From Agroathelia rolfsii (lineage: Eukaryota > Basidiomycota > Agaricomycetes > Amylocorticiales > Amylocorticiaceae): 64,000 nucleotides of DNA. The notes under the pieces are model-generated. The model was not told the origin of the DNA, did not search any database, and saw nothing but the letters and a program-made list of their open reading frames with translations. Position numbers and translations under genes: made by a program. Shown here piece after piece: positions 1 through 12,300 of the stretch. The stretch's first letter is position 1. Each line of letters begins with the position of its first letter. Location of the stretch: contig JABRWF010000005.1 in the NCBI GenBank assembly GCA_018343915.1, positions 2,143,001 to 2,207,000 on the forward strand. Reading direction: 5' to 3'.

Positions 1-526
1 ACTCCATATCCAAGAGAGAGAGAGGGAGATTTTTTTAGCTACAAATGGCTATTATTCGATTAGTTACCTTGCTACATTCTAGCGAGCATCATTTGCCATT
101 CGTGTATGGAAGTGTGTTGATGATATTCGTAGTCGTAAGTTAAATTTGTCTATCTATCGTTGTGAAACATGTATGCGACTTTTTCACTCGGTCATCTATT
201 CCGGTTCCCTGCCGGTAATTTTGCAGAGGCAAAAAGAGACACGCGTCTACTTTAAGCGCAGTCTCGTATCTAAATTTGAGCTCCCGGGTTTGTGATGCGT
301 CGGTGCGCCGCACACGGGGGGCTTCCTTTTTTTCTGATCACCAAACAATATCTCCGCTTGCGATCTGGTCAGTGACGCGTTGGTGCTGTCTGTTTGTTGT
401 TGTCACTCTCCGCCTCTCTAACCGGCACTCTTCACGCGCGCACCTGGTGGTCTCTTTGATCATCGTCGAAGAGGGAAGAAGGAAAACGACAACACCTCTT
501 CATTATAATTCAATCTACAGCTGCAC
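1..526. other. Upstream flank of SET-domain gene
   Basis: No gene is supported here. The open frame from 276 to 572 overlaps the start of the SET gene in another frame and has the composition of translated non-coding DNA. The pyrimidine-rich stretch between about 300 and 500 fits a fungal promoter and 5' untranslated region. Confidence 0.5.
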
Positions 527-3500
527 ATGGTCACGCCTAATACTTCTACTAAGCGTCTCGACGACCTCCTAAAGTTCTGTCGTGTGGCAGGCGTTCACAT
601 TGACCCTCGCATCGAGTTGAGAGATGAAGACGAAGATGGTGGCACCAACGATGTAGACACTTTGGCGGCATCAACAGGGATCTCTGTCTATGCTCGCGAC
701 GTATATATTCCCTCCGAGACATCCCGTAAGTACTACACGAATGGATTGCCATCGGAAATGCAGGCATATCTCAATATGTTTCTCTCTGTCCGCGGCTTAC
801 AATGCTTTGCGTTAATGCTTATGTTCTGTTTTGTCAACCTCTGGACTCGCCATGTCTTGTCATGTCCCTGATGCATCTTCTTCTGCTTTTCACTGTTCTT
901 ATCTTGACCGGAACCGGACACTGTTTGTGATATCCTTTAGTGGTCACAATCCCTAAATCAGCTGTGCTTTCGGTGCGCAGTTGCCGTTTAGCAAAGCACA
1001 TCCCGTTCGCGCCGTACGGGCTGGAGGCCCAGCTGGCTCTTGCACTAGCTTTGTATGGAGAGTTGTAAGTCATATTTGTTCATGCTCTTTCTCAATCTTA
1101 TCACTGCCGTTCTCAATATCTCTTCTAATTACTGATTACCTAAAACTTGAGTTCACTATGATGCAACACACGTGTCTGCCATTGTCACTACTCCTACAAG
1201 CTTAAAATTTTCACACACTTCCGTCCTCTTCTTGTAACTTTATTTATTTTATTTTCCATTTGCGTAAGACAATGGACACTTATGATTTTTTTCTCCTGTT
1301 CACATCAACACATCCACAAATATACACATCCCACAGGCTCCAGGCTCACACGTCTCGATGGGCCGGCTACCTGCAATCACTCCCGAAGCGTATCGATGCC
1401 GCACTTCTTTGGGGTGCTACCCTCTTCAGCAGCGGCGGCGGAGATGTTAACAGAACCTGCGAACAAAATAAGCCTACCCCTGATTCTTCTGCCGATACTA
1501 TACAGTCATTTCAAGGTCAAGATCGGCGCAGCGGCATTGCGTTTGCGCTTATGCGTACAGAATTATCCGAGGTTGCTTATAGTGACAGCCATCATAATTT
1601 CGGGCACGATGGCAGCGCATCAACAGCAGTAGAAGAAGAAACGGATAGCAAGCTAGCCCGCCAGATCGCGCGTGGGACGGAAATAGACAAGGCGGTGCGG
1701 GCCGCCCTCGGCCGCGCCGATGAAGAAGATGGGGAAGGAGAGCGGACCGAGCCACCTTGGGTGAGTGCAAAACGCTGGTCAACCATTGGTATGTTGCTGA
1801 ATGAAGAAAAAAAAATGTTTCGGTCTTGCTCCCCTGCCCACGCTTTTCTTTTGTTTTATTTTCATCGACGATGACGAAAAACAAAAATAATGCGCCTGGA
1901 AACTCAACCATCATCAAAAACCTGAATATATGCGCGTCATCCATCTCTGTTTGCCTAATCTCCGCCTCTATTCATAAATTCGATACCCTCGCCCGCTGCG
2001 TTCGCTCCCTCTTCCTTGTGCTATTATGGGAATCAAACTCCGCCAATATTTGATTCTTTGGCCGCTCTGCCATCTGTCCCCTTGTCCGACAGAGGCAGCT
2101 GGACTTGTACTATGCTGAAGTAGTCAAGCCCCTGCTCGGCGGTGTTGCTATTGATTACGTTGATGCAGAGGCTGCTGCTGAGACTCGCCCCCTTGATACT
2201 GACAGTGCTGTAGCGGATGATAGCGATGACGATCACAACAATAACAATGACGACGCCAGTATACGGGATCATGATCAGCACCACCACCGAAACCTTCGAC
2301 CTTCTATACAGGGCTTCTATCATGCCTTCTTGCTCGTGAGCTCCCGTGCGTTTCTTGTAGACGCATATCACGGCCTGGCGATGGTGCCGGTCGCAGATGC
2401 GTAAGTCTACTATTTCTATCTACCTTCGTCCTATGTTTCGCAAACACCCTATTGCATTGCATCATACATCATGGCATCTAAACACAAACCTACGCCACTT
2501 GACCTTAGTCCTCTTGTGTTTCTTTATTTCTTCCAGCGGGTATCACCCTGACTATCTTAGAGATTAGTGGAGCTCGTTAACAAGAATGCCCCACATACTA
2601 ACTGGCCTTTTTCGGTTCGGTTTATCATAGGTTTAATCACGAACAGAGTCACCAGGTCCATCTTGAGGTAAGCCACCAAATGTATTCCGGCCCTTTCTGT
2701 TTCTTTCCTATTTTCTTTTCTTTTCTTTTTCTCCAAAGAAGACGTCGCCTATTAGCTTATGGCCAACGGGGGTGATCGAGTATTTCTATTTTTAAACATG
2801 GCGCCTGTCTATAGAACATGGGGATCTAGCATGACAGCTTTCTCTTGGTGTTGGCCTGTTAGCACAGGCCTAAGACAGTCATAGTCTACGACATTATCAT
2901 GATACGTGATGTTGCTGCGGTGCCTACTATTTTAATTTCTTGGGTTTTTTTCCCCCTCTTGTCATTGGATCGGGTCTATCACTGTGCGCCCTTTTAAAAT
3001 CGCGATGCGAATTGGAAATGGTGCGGCGCTGTCATCGCCCGGTATTCAAACTTACGCGGGCGAAGGATAATCAACGCACAAATCCAGCCATAGAATCACT
3101 ACAAAAGTTTTTTTTAATAGTCATAGTCTGTCATGACTGGTCATTTTTGACCCATTATATTGGGGACCTGTCTAACTTTCTTTGACATGACGGTGGCGGT
3201 GGTGATGATGATAATGACGATGGGCGGTGCTTGGCCTTTGCTGTTCCTACCCCGGGCGGTCTTTTGGTTCTTTTACTTTTTTGGCGTTTTTGCTCTCGTC
3301 TCCTTCATTTGTCACGAACATGAACACTTCATTTTTATCGCACTATTTCTGATGCAAGCAAATATTTGCTGCATATCTTTCCTTCAAGGGAACATCTTGA
3401 CCATGTTTTCAAACTGGCACCCTCGCTCAATTAGGGGAACAATAGGAACAAAAGCGTCCCATAACCAGGAAGACGAGTCCACAAGCGGTATACGTTCCTG

Positions 3501-6500
3501 AGAGAAAGAAATTTCTCTCACTCCTTGTTTCCCGAGTGTGTGTCACCACCATTGTGACCCTTTGTTGTTGTGCCAAGCGAAAACAAACGCTGTTTTGTCC
3601 CAAAGGGGATTTTAGCGCATCAACTACTCTGAATCATGGCGCATACATTCATGCTTGGTATACTTGAAAGCCTCTTCTCCTGATTTTCCTACTGCAGACG
3701 TGTTCCTGTTTGTTCATCTCATTTCTCCTGACAATCAGGCCGCCAATTTGGGCGGATATGGGTAGATGCCTGATTGTGGGGGGATGACCGCCTCCGGCCT
3801 ATGTCGCAAGCCGATACAGCGACAGGGGCAAAGAAGAGCGGAACGGGGCCTGGAACATGATGGGGGCTGACCCGAGTAGGGGGGAAACAGACAAATCTGC
3901 CTTCACATACAGAACTACAGGCCATATCGATTCCGAGCCAAGAATATTTTTCTATGCTCTTTTCTGACCAGGCAACATGCCTGAATTGTGACCTACTTAT
4001 GTTCGCGATTGTTTGCGTTCCTGGCTATTCACTGCGACGCCGATGGGTCACCTGTGATGATAATCAAGCTAATATTGACGTATAACTTATGCATTGCTCC
4101 ATCCACCGATATCATGCGTACTTCGTGTCTTATGAGTAACCGCACATGCGATTGAACCATTTCCGCATTTTCTCTTGAAGGCCCAGCAGCAGTAGCCGAA
4201 TTACACGTCGTAACCCTACATCTTCTACTTTGCCACCTTCTTTGTATACGATGCGTCTGGCAGTCGGTGTTTCTTTCATCCTAATCGCGCCTTGAACGAG
4301 TGACATCACTAAATCACACACGCGTGCATGTGCACATATGTCCGCGATTTTCTGGCCCTCCAAGGCATGTCATGCGTTTAGTTCGTACGCCTACCCCTGA
4401 AATGGGAAGAGAGGGGGCGCATCGAAAGATAGCGTCCTTCTATGCATGCATTTTCTTTCCATCTTTGAGCTTGCGCGCATGCGCATATACCTACTGATTT
4501 TGATTTCCCTGCTTCGGAAATCAACATGTTTTTATCTTTGTGGCTCTTTTCTCCCTTTTACTTTAAATTTCTACGCCTCTGGATGTAAGGTGCGCCGCAT
4601 CATGCAATAGATCACCGATCACCTGCTCTAGGTTCCATCGTTTTTATCTTCTTTTTCTCCTTTCTCAGACCCCAATAGTTTTTCACTTTCACCGAGGCTA
4701 CTATGCTTCCATCAGCTGACACTAACGCATCTGCTTCTTTTCCACCTTTTTTTTTTTTTGACACGGCATATGACCATGTTCACCCTAGAGCGAGTACGAC
4801 GTTTGTGTAATATGCGGCTCCTTAAAAGCTTGTATTCACGATTCCGACACCGACGCGGACTGGAGTACAGGATCGGACGATAACAGCGACGCCACCAGTA
4901 ACATTGGTTACGATAGCAACGACGACGACAACGACATCGCTGATAACGAAGTCTGGCGTTTGCACACGAATTTCCTGGCGGACGTCAGTGCTAATATCGA
5001 CGTCGGTCTCGTTACCGAAAATAAAATCGATCGTGGTAGAGGTGATCGCGCGCCGGATGACGCGAACATAAGCAACGTAGGGGTGGAGTCGGAAGCAGAA
5101 GTTGGTCGAACTACCGCAGCAGCAGCAGCTGCTGTCGCAGAATCGCTTCCAAATCCGGTAATGATTGGGTTTGGACAACGCCGCCAGAAGGAACGGGTAT
5201 GTTATTGTTTTTTTCTTTCTTTCTCAGTTTTATTGATTTCTTTTTGATGATTTCTTTCTGCTCTCTAATTAGGTACGCAAATCCAAGCTGAATCGGAAAG
5301 AAGATACAGATACGGAATACAACTACGATGAAGATACAGAAAATACGCTCGAAATGATCTCTAACCTTCCCATCGCGCCACATACAGAAGTCTTTAACAC
5401 TTATGGCGCGCCACCTCCTTCTTCGGGATCGTGCGGCCCCGGTCTAAGCAACGCGGTGCTGGTGGCCTCATATGGATTTATGTTGGATGAACCACGCCCG
5501 GACGGAGGGGCTGTGAACTGGTCCATGCGTGAGCTAGTAACATTTGCTCAAGACCGGCTGGATATTCTCCTGGACTCTCGGATGCGCAAGAGGGATGTTC
5601 CTACTGCTATCAACGACGACAATGATGATGCTGATGAGAACAAAAATACGGGTGTTGTAGCCGTTCATCTACCTTCAACAGTGACTAGGACAGTATCATC
5701 ATTACCAACAGCAGTAGACTTACCACCCGGATCACATCTAAAACGCCAGCGCGACCACCGCCGACAGTACAGTGACATAGAAGATGAAGATTTCCAGGGA
5801 TCACCATCGTCGAAGCAAAAGAACAAGAAGCCACGTCGAGAAGATGATGATACGCAAATGCACCCTGCACAGCAGCAGCAGCAGCAGCAGCAACAACAAC
5901 AACAACAGACACGGCGGCAGGCGGATCGGTCAAAACTACGATACCGGCACAATGTATACGCGTTGACTTCGCAGTGGCGATCGCTTGCCCTCATCGGTCA
6001 AACCCAAAATAATGACAGCGGCGGCGTTGAGGGAGGTAGCTTAGGCGTTAGATGGGAATCCAGGCTGCTGCATTGGCCTCCTCCGCGTTCCTCCCTTGAG
6101 CCGTCCATGAGATTTCGTGGGCAGACACACGTTGATCGGGGAAGTATTGGTACTAACGGTGGTTCCGGTGCCGCCGTTGTTGCCACGAGTCATGCGCAAT
6201 TAATCCTAGATGCCGAAGGGAGACTAGCCTGGGATGTATGGACTTTTTGTGTCCTTCTTGCTGTTCAGAGCTATGGTGGAACCATTCTTGGTAATGATGA
6301 TCCATGTACGCTTGACGTGACGTCAGAAACGCTCTGGGAGACCGTAAAGCGGGCGACACTCGAGCTGATGAATATCGAGGAGCGGTTTGAGCAAGACGAA
6401 GACGAGTATGAAGAACTACAGAGCCTTGAGGGTGAGGAGCATGAAGCAGCGACAACAACAACAGAAGACGAGGACGGCCGAAACGCAGACTTTTTCCGTC

Positions 6501-7892
6501 TTCATCAGCAGTTACGGCCACAACCTGCGCCATCTATAACAAGCAAAAGACGATATCCAGGTACGCAATTACTTGTTTTTAACTTTTTTTCCCCCTTCTT
6601 CCTTCTATATCACCGCCCGTATATATCTGCGAGTCCATTTAACAGAGGGGCTAGGCGCATACATGCACCTATGTTTCCAAAAATAGTGCACTAGAAAAAA
6701 GAAAAAAGATCACGATGGTGATTGTTATCCCATCCTCCATTCAATTACTTGCTTATTTCCATACATTTCCCTTAACCCACATCATACATGCTATCTAACT
6801 TCATTCAATTACTAACATGAAAGGTTATGTTGTTTTTTTTTGCATGTATGCACTCATATTGTATTATGTGATACACGGGTTTGTTTTTATTATTGGGGTT
6901 GGGCTGAACACGCAGGAGCATCACATGCCAACAGCAGCGGCAGTTACAACAAGAGGGCCGAAACCGACTTGGACGGGAAGCCAGAAGAAGACTTGGGCCT
7001 AGACATACACGCATTGGTGCAAACGGCAGCGACGCACGTCGTGGGCCTGTGTCGCGCGCGGCGGGCGGCGATTGTGGCTGGTGTGCCTGTTTCTGAGCTG
7101 CTCTCGCAGCGGGAACAGCTTCGGCCCCATGCGTCCATGTTTACTACGGATTACATGAAGCATTCAAATAGGCAAGTTGAGGAAGGAAAAGCGGCGGGAG
7201 CGGGAGAAGTGCAACAACGGGGAAAGGCCCAGGAGTGGGAAGAGGGGACTGCTGCCATTTTGGGACTGACACTTGATGTGAGTGGGTTTTTTCTCTCTCT
7301 ATTCAATCCACTTCTATGGATAATGTGGATGGCATGTGTGTGTCCCTCGAGATGGATGGATGGGCAGATGAAAACAACCACAAGCACGCATATACACAGC
7401 AATACACACACACATCATGGGGAGGGGAGTCTGGGCCTCTTGCTTCGATGTGTGCATTGTTGTTGTTGTTGTTGGTTGTATGCGTCTTTGACGGATTCTA
7501 CCTCCACACAAAACACACGGCAGAAGGAGGGGATGCGATAGAGAGAGAGGCCAGCGTCGGTAGGCTATCTCTATGAGACGATGATGATCTCTCTCCTTCG
7601 TCTTCCTTCTGCTTACTGTGCGTGACACACGGACAAATATATGGATGTGTTTCTGTAGCAGTAGTTGATGGCGGGGACGGGGACGGTCTAATGATACGCT
7701 TGCATGACTGATTTACTATTTTTTTTTCGATGTCAACTGATGATGACTATGATGACCTAGGCTATATCCGATCACCCTCAGCGCAGACGAACAAGATTAG
7801 CGCTGCGAGAGGCGCTAACAGAGGTGTCGATCGTGGAGAGTTGTATGGTGAACTGGGAGGACGTGGCTGAGGGTGTGCAGTCCATGTATTAA
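527..7892 (+). CDS. SET-domain protein lysine methyltransferase (SETD6/RKM-like)
   Basis: Probably transfers methyl groups from S-adenosylmethionine to lysines of ribosomal or nuclear proteins, as SETD6/RKM-type enzymes do. Exons read as 527-725, 941-1064, 1337-1760, 2093-2400, 2631-2667, 4789-5196, 5273-6560, 6916-7277 and 7761-7892; phases close, giving 1093 residues. Visible landmarks in order are the SET start (VTIPKSAVLS, near residue 68), WAGYLQSLP and ARGTE in exon 3, SSRAFLVDAYHGLAMVPVAD at the end of exon 4, the catalytic-core FNH at 353-355, a cysteine knuckle (C370, C373, C379, H381 in CVICGSLKACIHD), and the closing NTYG and SNAVLVASYGF near 542-569. An acidic insert of about 160 residues splits the core, and a 13-glutamine run lies at 700-712. 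Introns are long for this fungus (up to 2121 nt). The family call is strong; the substrate is unknown. Confidence 0.85.
2668..4788 (+). other. Exceptionally long intron in SET gene
   Basis: The donor GTAAGC at 2668 and the acceptor CCCTAG ending at 4788 join VHLE to SEYDVC, two peptides that are normally contiguous in this family, so the intron boundaries are well supported. At 2121 nt it is about thirty times the usual intron length here. Inside it, open frames such as 3160-3501 (plus, hydrophobic) and 3719-3925 (minus) match nothing I recognise. I saw no terminal repeats or target-site duplication by eye. Confidence 0.75.
5870..5908 (+). repeat. CAG/CAA repeat coding 13 glutamines
   Basis: Seven CAG codons are followed by five CAA and one CAG, in frame in exon 7 of the SET gene. 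The mixed codons suggest selection for the glutamine run rather than recent slippage of a pure repeat. Confidence 0.95.
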
Positions 7893-8308
7893 AAAAAAAG
7901 GTGCTATATGACTATATTATGATGTAGTTAGTTAATCCAAGTATTGTGCACTGGATGCCACGACAGCAGCAAAGAGATCAGCATAAGCCGGTGAGGAAGA
8001 CGGAGGGGGCCGGAAGAAGCATACCAAATATGGAGTTGTCAGCCGTAAAAAAACTAAAATAAAGGACATGTCCAGATCGGGGAATTAAATGAAAGGACGA
8101 AGGAAGTGGATCTCAGATGGATTTACCCGATGGGATCTGGAGCAAAAGGCCAAGCTTCAGGCAAGCAGGAAGGTGACGGGTTTTTTGGAGGCGATAGTTG
8201 TTTATAAGCTCAGGCTCTGACTTGACACTGGCGTGGACGATCCCCTCCGCTCCGTCTTGCCCATTCCACATTTGATTATTCCCTTGCTTGTTATCCTCCT
8301 TGCTATCC
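7893..8308. other. Intergenic spacer, SET gene to Ecl1-like gene
   Basis: This tandem spacer of 416 bases should hold the 3' end of the SET transcript and the promoter of the next gene. An A run lies directly after the SET stop codon (from 7891) and AAATAAAGG near 8056 could serve polyadenylation. No gene is seen. Confidence 0.5.
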
Positions 8309-9388
8309 ATGGACACAAACTGGTGCTTGACTTGCGAGCGTCATACTGTATGCTACACCCCTCTTCATTTCACCCGTCCCAATCTCACTTTTCACAAAAA
8401 GGACATCGCGGAAGAAAATAACGGCTACTGCTCCTCCTACTGCCGTGGCCTCGAGGCTAAGGCTGCCCGCGCCGGCCACGCTGCCGCCTATCCGTCTCCG
8501 CCCCAGACTGACGACGATCTCGACCTCGACGACCTCGACCTCGACCTCGACATGAACGCCGGCCCTTCTCATCAGCCCGCCTACCACGGCAAGCACCCGG
8601 ACGGCATCCGCGCCTGGGCCCGCGCCATCCCCAGCGTCGCGCCCCGCTCCCATCCCGCTAGCAGCCTGCCCGGCGTTGCATCAGCATCCTCTTCATCCAC
8701 CTCACTCTCCCTCTCCACACCGAGCATGCGATCACACTCTCACCGCCTCGGCCTCCCCCGCTCCGCCAACGCTGCTCCCTCTTCCTCCTCCTCTCTCCCC
8801 AAGCTCATGATGGCCTCACGCAGGGCCCTAACACCCACATTGGGCATGTCCACCCCTCAGCCCACACGGCCACGGCCATCGCTGCCCAAGATGACATCAA
8901 AGCAGTCGATCGCCAGCGTCAAGTCGCGAGACTTGCTTGCTCAGCCCCACCATGGCACACCAGCCTCCTCAATGGGCGTCCAACCCCCCTCATCATATGT
9001 ATCGCGGACCCACGCGCTGATCCCCGAAGTTAGTGTCACACCGAGCGCCCACTCGACCCGTTCCGTTGTTGGCGCACTGGCACACCAGCTCCGTTCGTGG
9101 ACAACCGGCTCCGTACCACCACCCAAATCGGTCCAGCCATGCCATAAGCCTCCCACTCTTAGAGTGCAAACACAGCCTTTGACTGCGCACGAGATTGACG
9201 TTAGTCTCTGGGGTATTGACTGCGAGACAAGCGACGACGAGTTCCCGTCGGCGTGCAAGGAAGAGGCCATGATTGATATGGACCCCCGCTCCGGTGCACC
9301 GTATCCCAGGCATCTCGCTCTTCCCGTCACACCATCGTCATCGATATGGACCGACCGAGGTCGCAAGGCGGCCCGGGTGACGTTCTAA
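8309..9388 (+). CDS. Ecl1-family zinc-binding protein (lifespan/zinc response)
   Basis: The start MDTNWCLTCERHT followed by YCSSYCR matches the short N-terminal zinc knuckle of the fungal Ecl1/2/3 family, whose fission-yeast members extend chronological lifespan and act in zinc or nutrient starvation. The rest is serine/proline-rich with an Asp-Leu repeat and no known domain. The reading frame is open throughout (359 codons), but bases 8348-8401 look like a 54-nt intron: GTATGC donor, AAAAAG acceptor, length divisible by three, no stop. Splicing it joins CERHT to DIAEENNGYCSSYC and gives the tight knuckle spacing typical of the family (341 residues). ATG 8309 is chosen because the family motif starts at its second residue. 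The family is assigned by the motif only. Confidence 0.7.
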   Translation: MDTNWCLTCERHTVCYTPLHFTRPNLTFHKKDIAEENNGYCSSYCRGLEAKAARAGHAAAYPSPPQTDDDLDLDDLDLDLDMNAGPSHQPAYHGKHPDGIRAWARAIPSVAPRSHPASSLPGVASASSSSTSLSLSTPSMRSHSHRLGLPRSANAAPSSSSSLPKLMMASRRALTPTLGMSTPQPTRPRPSLPKMTSKQSIASVKSRDLLAQPHHGTPASSMGVQPPSSYVSRTHALIPEVSVTPSAHSTRSVVGALAHQLRSWTTGSVPPPKSVQPCHKPPTLRVQTQPLTAHEIDVSLWGIDCETSDDEFPSACKEEAMIDMDPRSGAPYPRHLALPVTPSSSIWTDRGRKAARVTF

Positions 9389-12020
9389 AGAGGCGGCCCT
9401 GAATAGCTTTCTTTTGTTTTCCTTTCAAAATTTCTCGGAGCTTCCTCTCCATTCCCGCGCCGTTAGGGCGCGCATCACTGCTCGCACAAGAAAGACCATG
9501 CATTATATTGATTTGTTCATAGACGGACTCATTTTCTTCACTTCATCTTTTTCTTTTCGCATCTCTCTCATCTACCTTCTGGCGCTAGCTCTGCCCCCGT
9601 TCTACTTCGTCGGCAAGCTCAAATTCTCGATGCTTGAAATTCAAAGCGCCAAACATGTGCTAATAGCTTCTTTTCTCTTCGTCTACATCCCACAACCACC
9701 ACCACCGCTCGAATATCACATTTGCCTTGCCCTCTTCTTGTTTTCATCTCATCTTTGGCATTTCTTAAACCCAAATATCTACCCCCAGCTCAAACAAACG
9801 ACTCGCTCTCTCTTCATCTCTTCTTTCCCACTGCATCTCTTCATCATTTAGACCATACAACTTCCATCATCATCTTTATAAACACTGACACAATGACTTA
9901 GCCCCCCAACAACCAAAGCGGGCTGTTAAACATCTTCTCGAGCAATTTTTTATACAATTTTCTTACCTGTACTATCATGCCAACGCAAATACTTGCTCGC
10001 CCGCTTCTTACCCTTGCATTCCTTTTTTTTTTACCCATTTCTCTCTCTCTCACCTACCTTTTGAAATATCCATTTTTCTTGTTCTACTATGTGCTAGTAT
10101 ATCTGCATCATCTTTTTTTGCTTGTTTGTTTATTATTGCCGCCTCAATTTGCATTCATGGAATTCATTCACTCATTCACTCTTTACTCATCCGCCTCGAT
10201 CAATTGTTTTTCTTTTTACTTTTCTAGAGGCGGACGATAGAATTTCTTTCCACACAAATGATATCCCATTTAACGAAACGAATAAATTCATGTTATAATA
10301 CTATATACTGGATCTTGATATAGATGCAAAGTTCTCTTCACCCTCTCATAGTGTGAAACCTGGAAAGTGTGTGATCATATATACATATATATATTTTAAT
10401 ATTTGAATTCATTAGAATATAACCAATTGCTATCGATCGACACGGCCTTGAAAGTGTCGCATCGGAACGCAGGTGGTAGCTCTGCGCACCTCGCTATACA
10501 TAAATGGCATAAATATATAGAATATACAATGTAACTGTGCTTCGAGAGCGTCGCCGCAATATACCGCCTCAGGGCGGCGAAGATCGAGGGGCACACACTA
10601 ACAAACGCACATCCCTGAATTTTAAAAAAAAAAAAATTGCACTTGTCGGTCGGTAGATCATAGGAAAATGCATGTGCGTGCTAAATGGGCTTATATCGAT
10701 GCACAATCGATCCATGTGTGTAACTGTCGATACTAGCTGCCAGTGATCCGTTTCATTTCATTTTTGCGGACTCGGGGGATTATATTTATAATTATTATTA
10801 CTATGAAAACTTCGGAATAGAGCGTTCGGAGGGGAAACGGTATTTGGTGGCTTGTGGGCTTGTCGCCGCTCGTATGAATATAACTCTTATGACTTACTTG
10901 GCTGTGTTCAAAAAAGTGAGAAGTTAGAGCGGCGCGTAGCTTTTTACTACATGTATGCATAAAAAATCTGCGCATGAGGAACGGAACAGGACAGTCTTCC
11001 GTCCGTCCTCGGTGTGATTGAGAAGAGTTACTAGGAAAGAAATATGTTTTTCTCACAAGACGGTGTCCGTCGGTCGCTCTGAATCCGCCTCAAGCTTTTC
11101 TTCTCTGGATTTCTCTCCCGGGTTGGCTGTGCCAGTGTACCGTGACTGTATTCAGGTCGTCGCCAAGTAGATCCGTCAGACAGGCTCTCGGACTCCGATA
11201 ACTCCGTATACTTTCCTGTGTATGTATATGCAACACTTTGTTTTCTCGAGTAGCCGAGCTCACCAGAAATCGTACGACTGTGATTTCGAGTCAACAAGGA
11301 ATATATGATAGAGTGGTGATGGATTGTTTGACCGATAACATTGATCATTCAGTCGACTCAACAAAGCGGCACATACATCGCGCTGCGGACGTACTGCTAC
11401 CAGTAAAACATTTCCAAATATCTGATTTTTTTTTCCGGAGTCGCATTATGATCATTACCAATAACGGTCTTGAATCCTAGATTTGAAATATCTCCCACGT
11501 TCGTCCTGTCACCGGAATATCAGTAATCATTTTTTTCTTAGTTATAAGCCTCTTCATTATTACTACAGCGATCAATTGTTTCATAAAGCCCATATTTTCA
11601 TTCACTACTAACTAAGCCGTGATCAATGATGAACTTTTGCAAATGTACACACCTGTTCATTCGAATGGAAGTGTTTCATGCGTTTGGCGGCTAACACCAT
11701 GCTGTAGCTTGCAGGAGCCGCCCAGCTGTATGCACACTGGCATTATACGCACATAACAGGGAAAGAAGAAAAAATCTTTGCTATCCACTGATTCGTGATG
11801 TGATCATTACATTGGACACTTACTAGTATAAGCTTTGACTAGTTTGACTGGCCGTTGATTGATTCCAACTTGAATTCAAGAGTGCCACTGACATCAAACA
11901 GCTGCCCTAGGGTATGATCATGATCTAGTTAGATATATACCTGATGAATTACTTTCTCATGGAGACAATTGGCTCTTGCTAAAATACCGTTATCAGAGGC
12001 AACAGTGCTAACATAACAAA
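9389..12020. other. Gene-poor AT-rich stretch
   Basis: No supported gene. The first kilobase is pyrimidine-rich, and the open frames at 9414-9851 and 9977-10240 encode only hydrophobic, Phe/Leu/Ser-rich translations expected from CT-rich untranslated DNA. Microsatellite-like TATA runs occur near 10380-10400. The remainder shows scattered short open frames on both strands with frequent stops. Confidence 0.5.
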
Positions 12021-12029
12021 AACAACAAG

Positions 12030-12300
12030 GATTGGATTCGAGAAGTCAAGATTCGGCGTCGCCGCTGCTGCCGCCTGCCTGTCGATGTGCGCTGCGCGCG
12101 GCCCAGTTTGAATTACCGGAACTGAAAAAGAGAACTTGGAAGACACGCGAAGAAGCACTGGGTATAGTGGCAGCGGCGCAGAAAAACAAGGGTGCTGATC
12201 TTGTATGATGATGGACGTCCAAGTAAATGAATGAACTATCCAGCTCCAAGTTGATGCAGGAGCTTGCAGCGACGTACTATAGTGAATGTATGCGCACTAC
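12030..12300 (+). pseudogene. Coding-like relic, two exon-like segments
   Basis: A frame open from about 12027 reads CALRAAQFELPELKKRTW and onward to GADL at 12202. A GTATGA donor at 12203 and a CCAAG acceptor ending at 12250 then continue in frame into LMQELAATYYSE. The peptide is charged and helix-like, unlike the surrounding random translation. Stops lie upstream and downstream, and I could not connect it to a start codon or a recognisable family. It may be a remnant of a gene or mobile element, or part of a gene whose other exons I missed. Confidence 0.3.

Noticed and set aside
3160..3501. A small hydrophobic protein encoded inside the long SET intron
   Set aside because: Composition matches T-rich intron sequence, with no motif and no sign of its own promoter or splice structure.
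9414..10240. Hydrophobic open frames downstream of the Ecl1-like gene as membrane proteins
   Set aside because: They are translations of CT-rich DNA, dominated by Phe, Leu and Ser, with no conserved motif and a position expected for an untranslated region.
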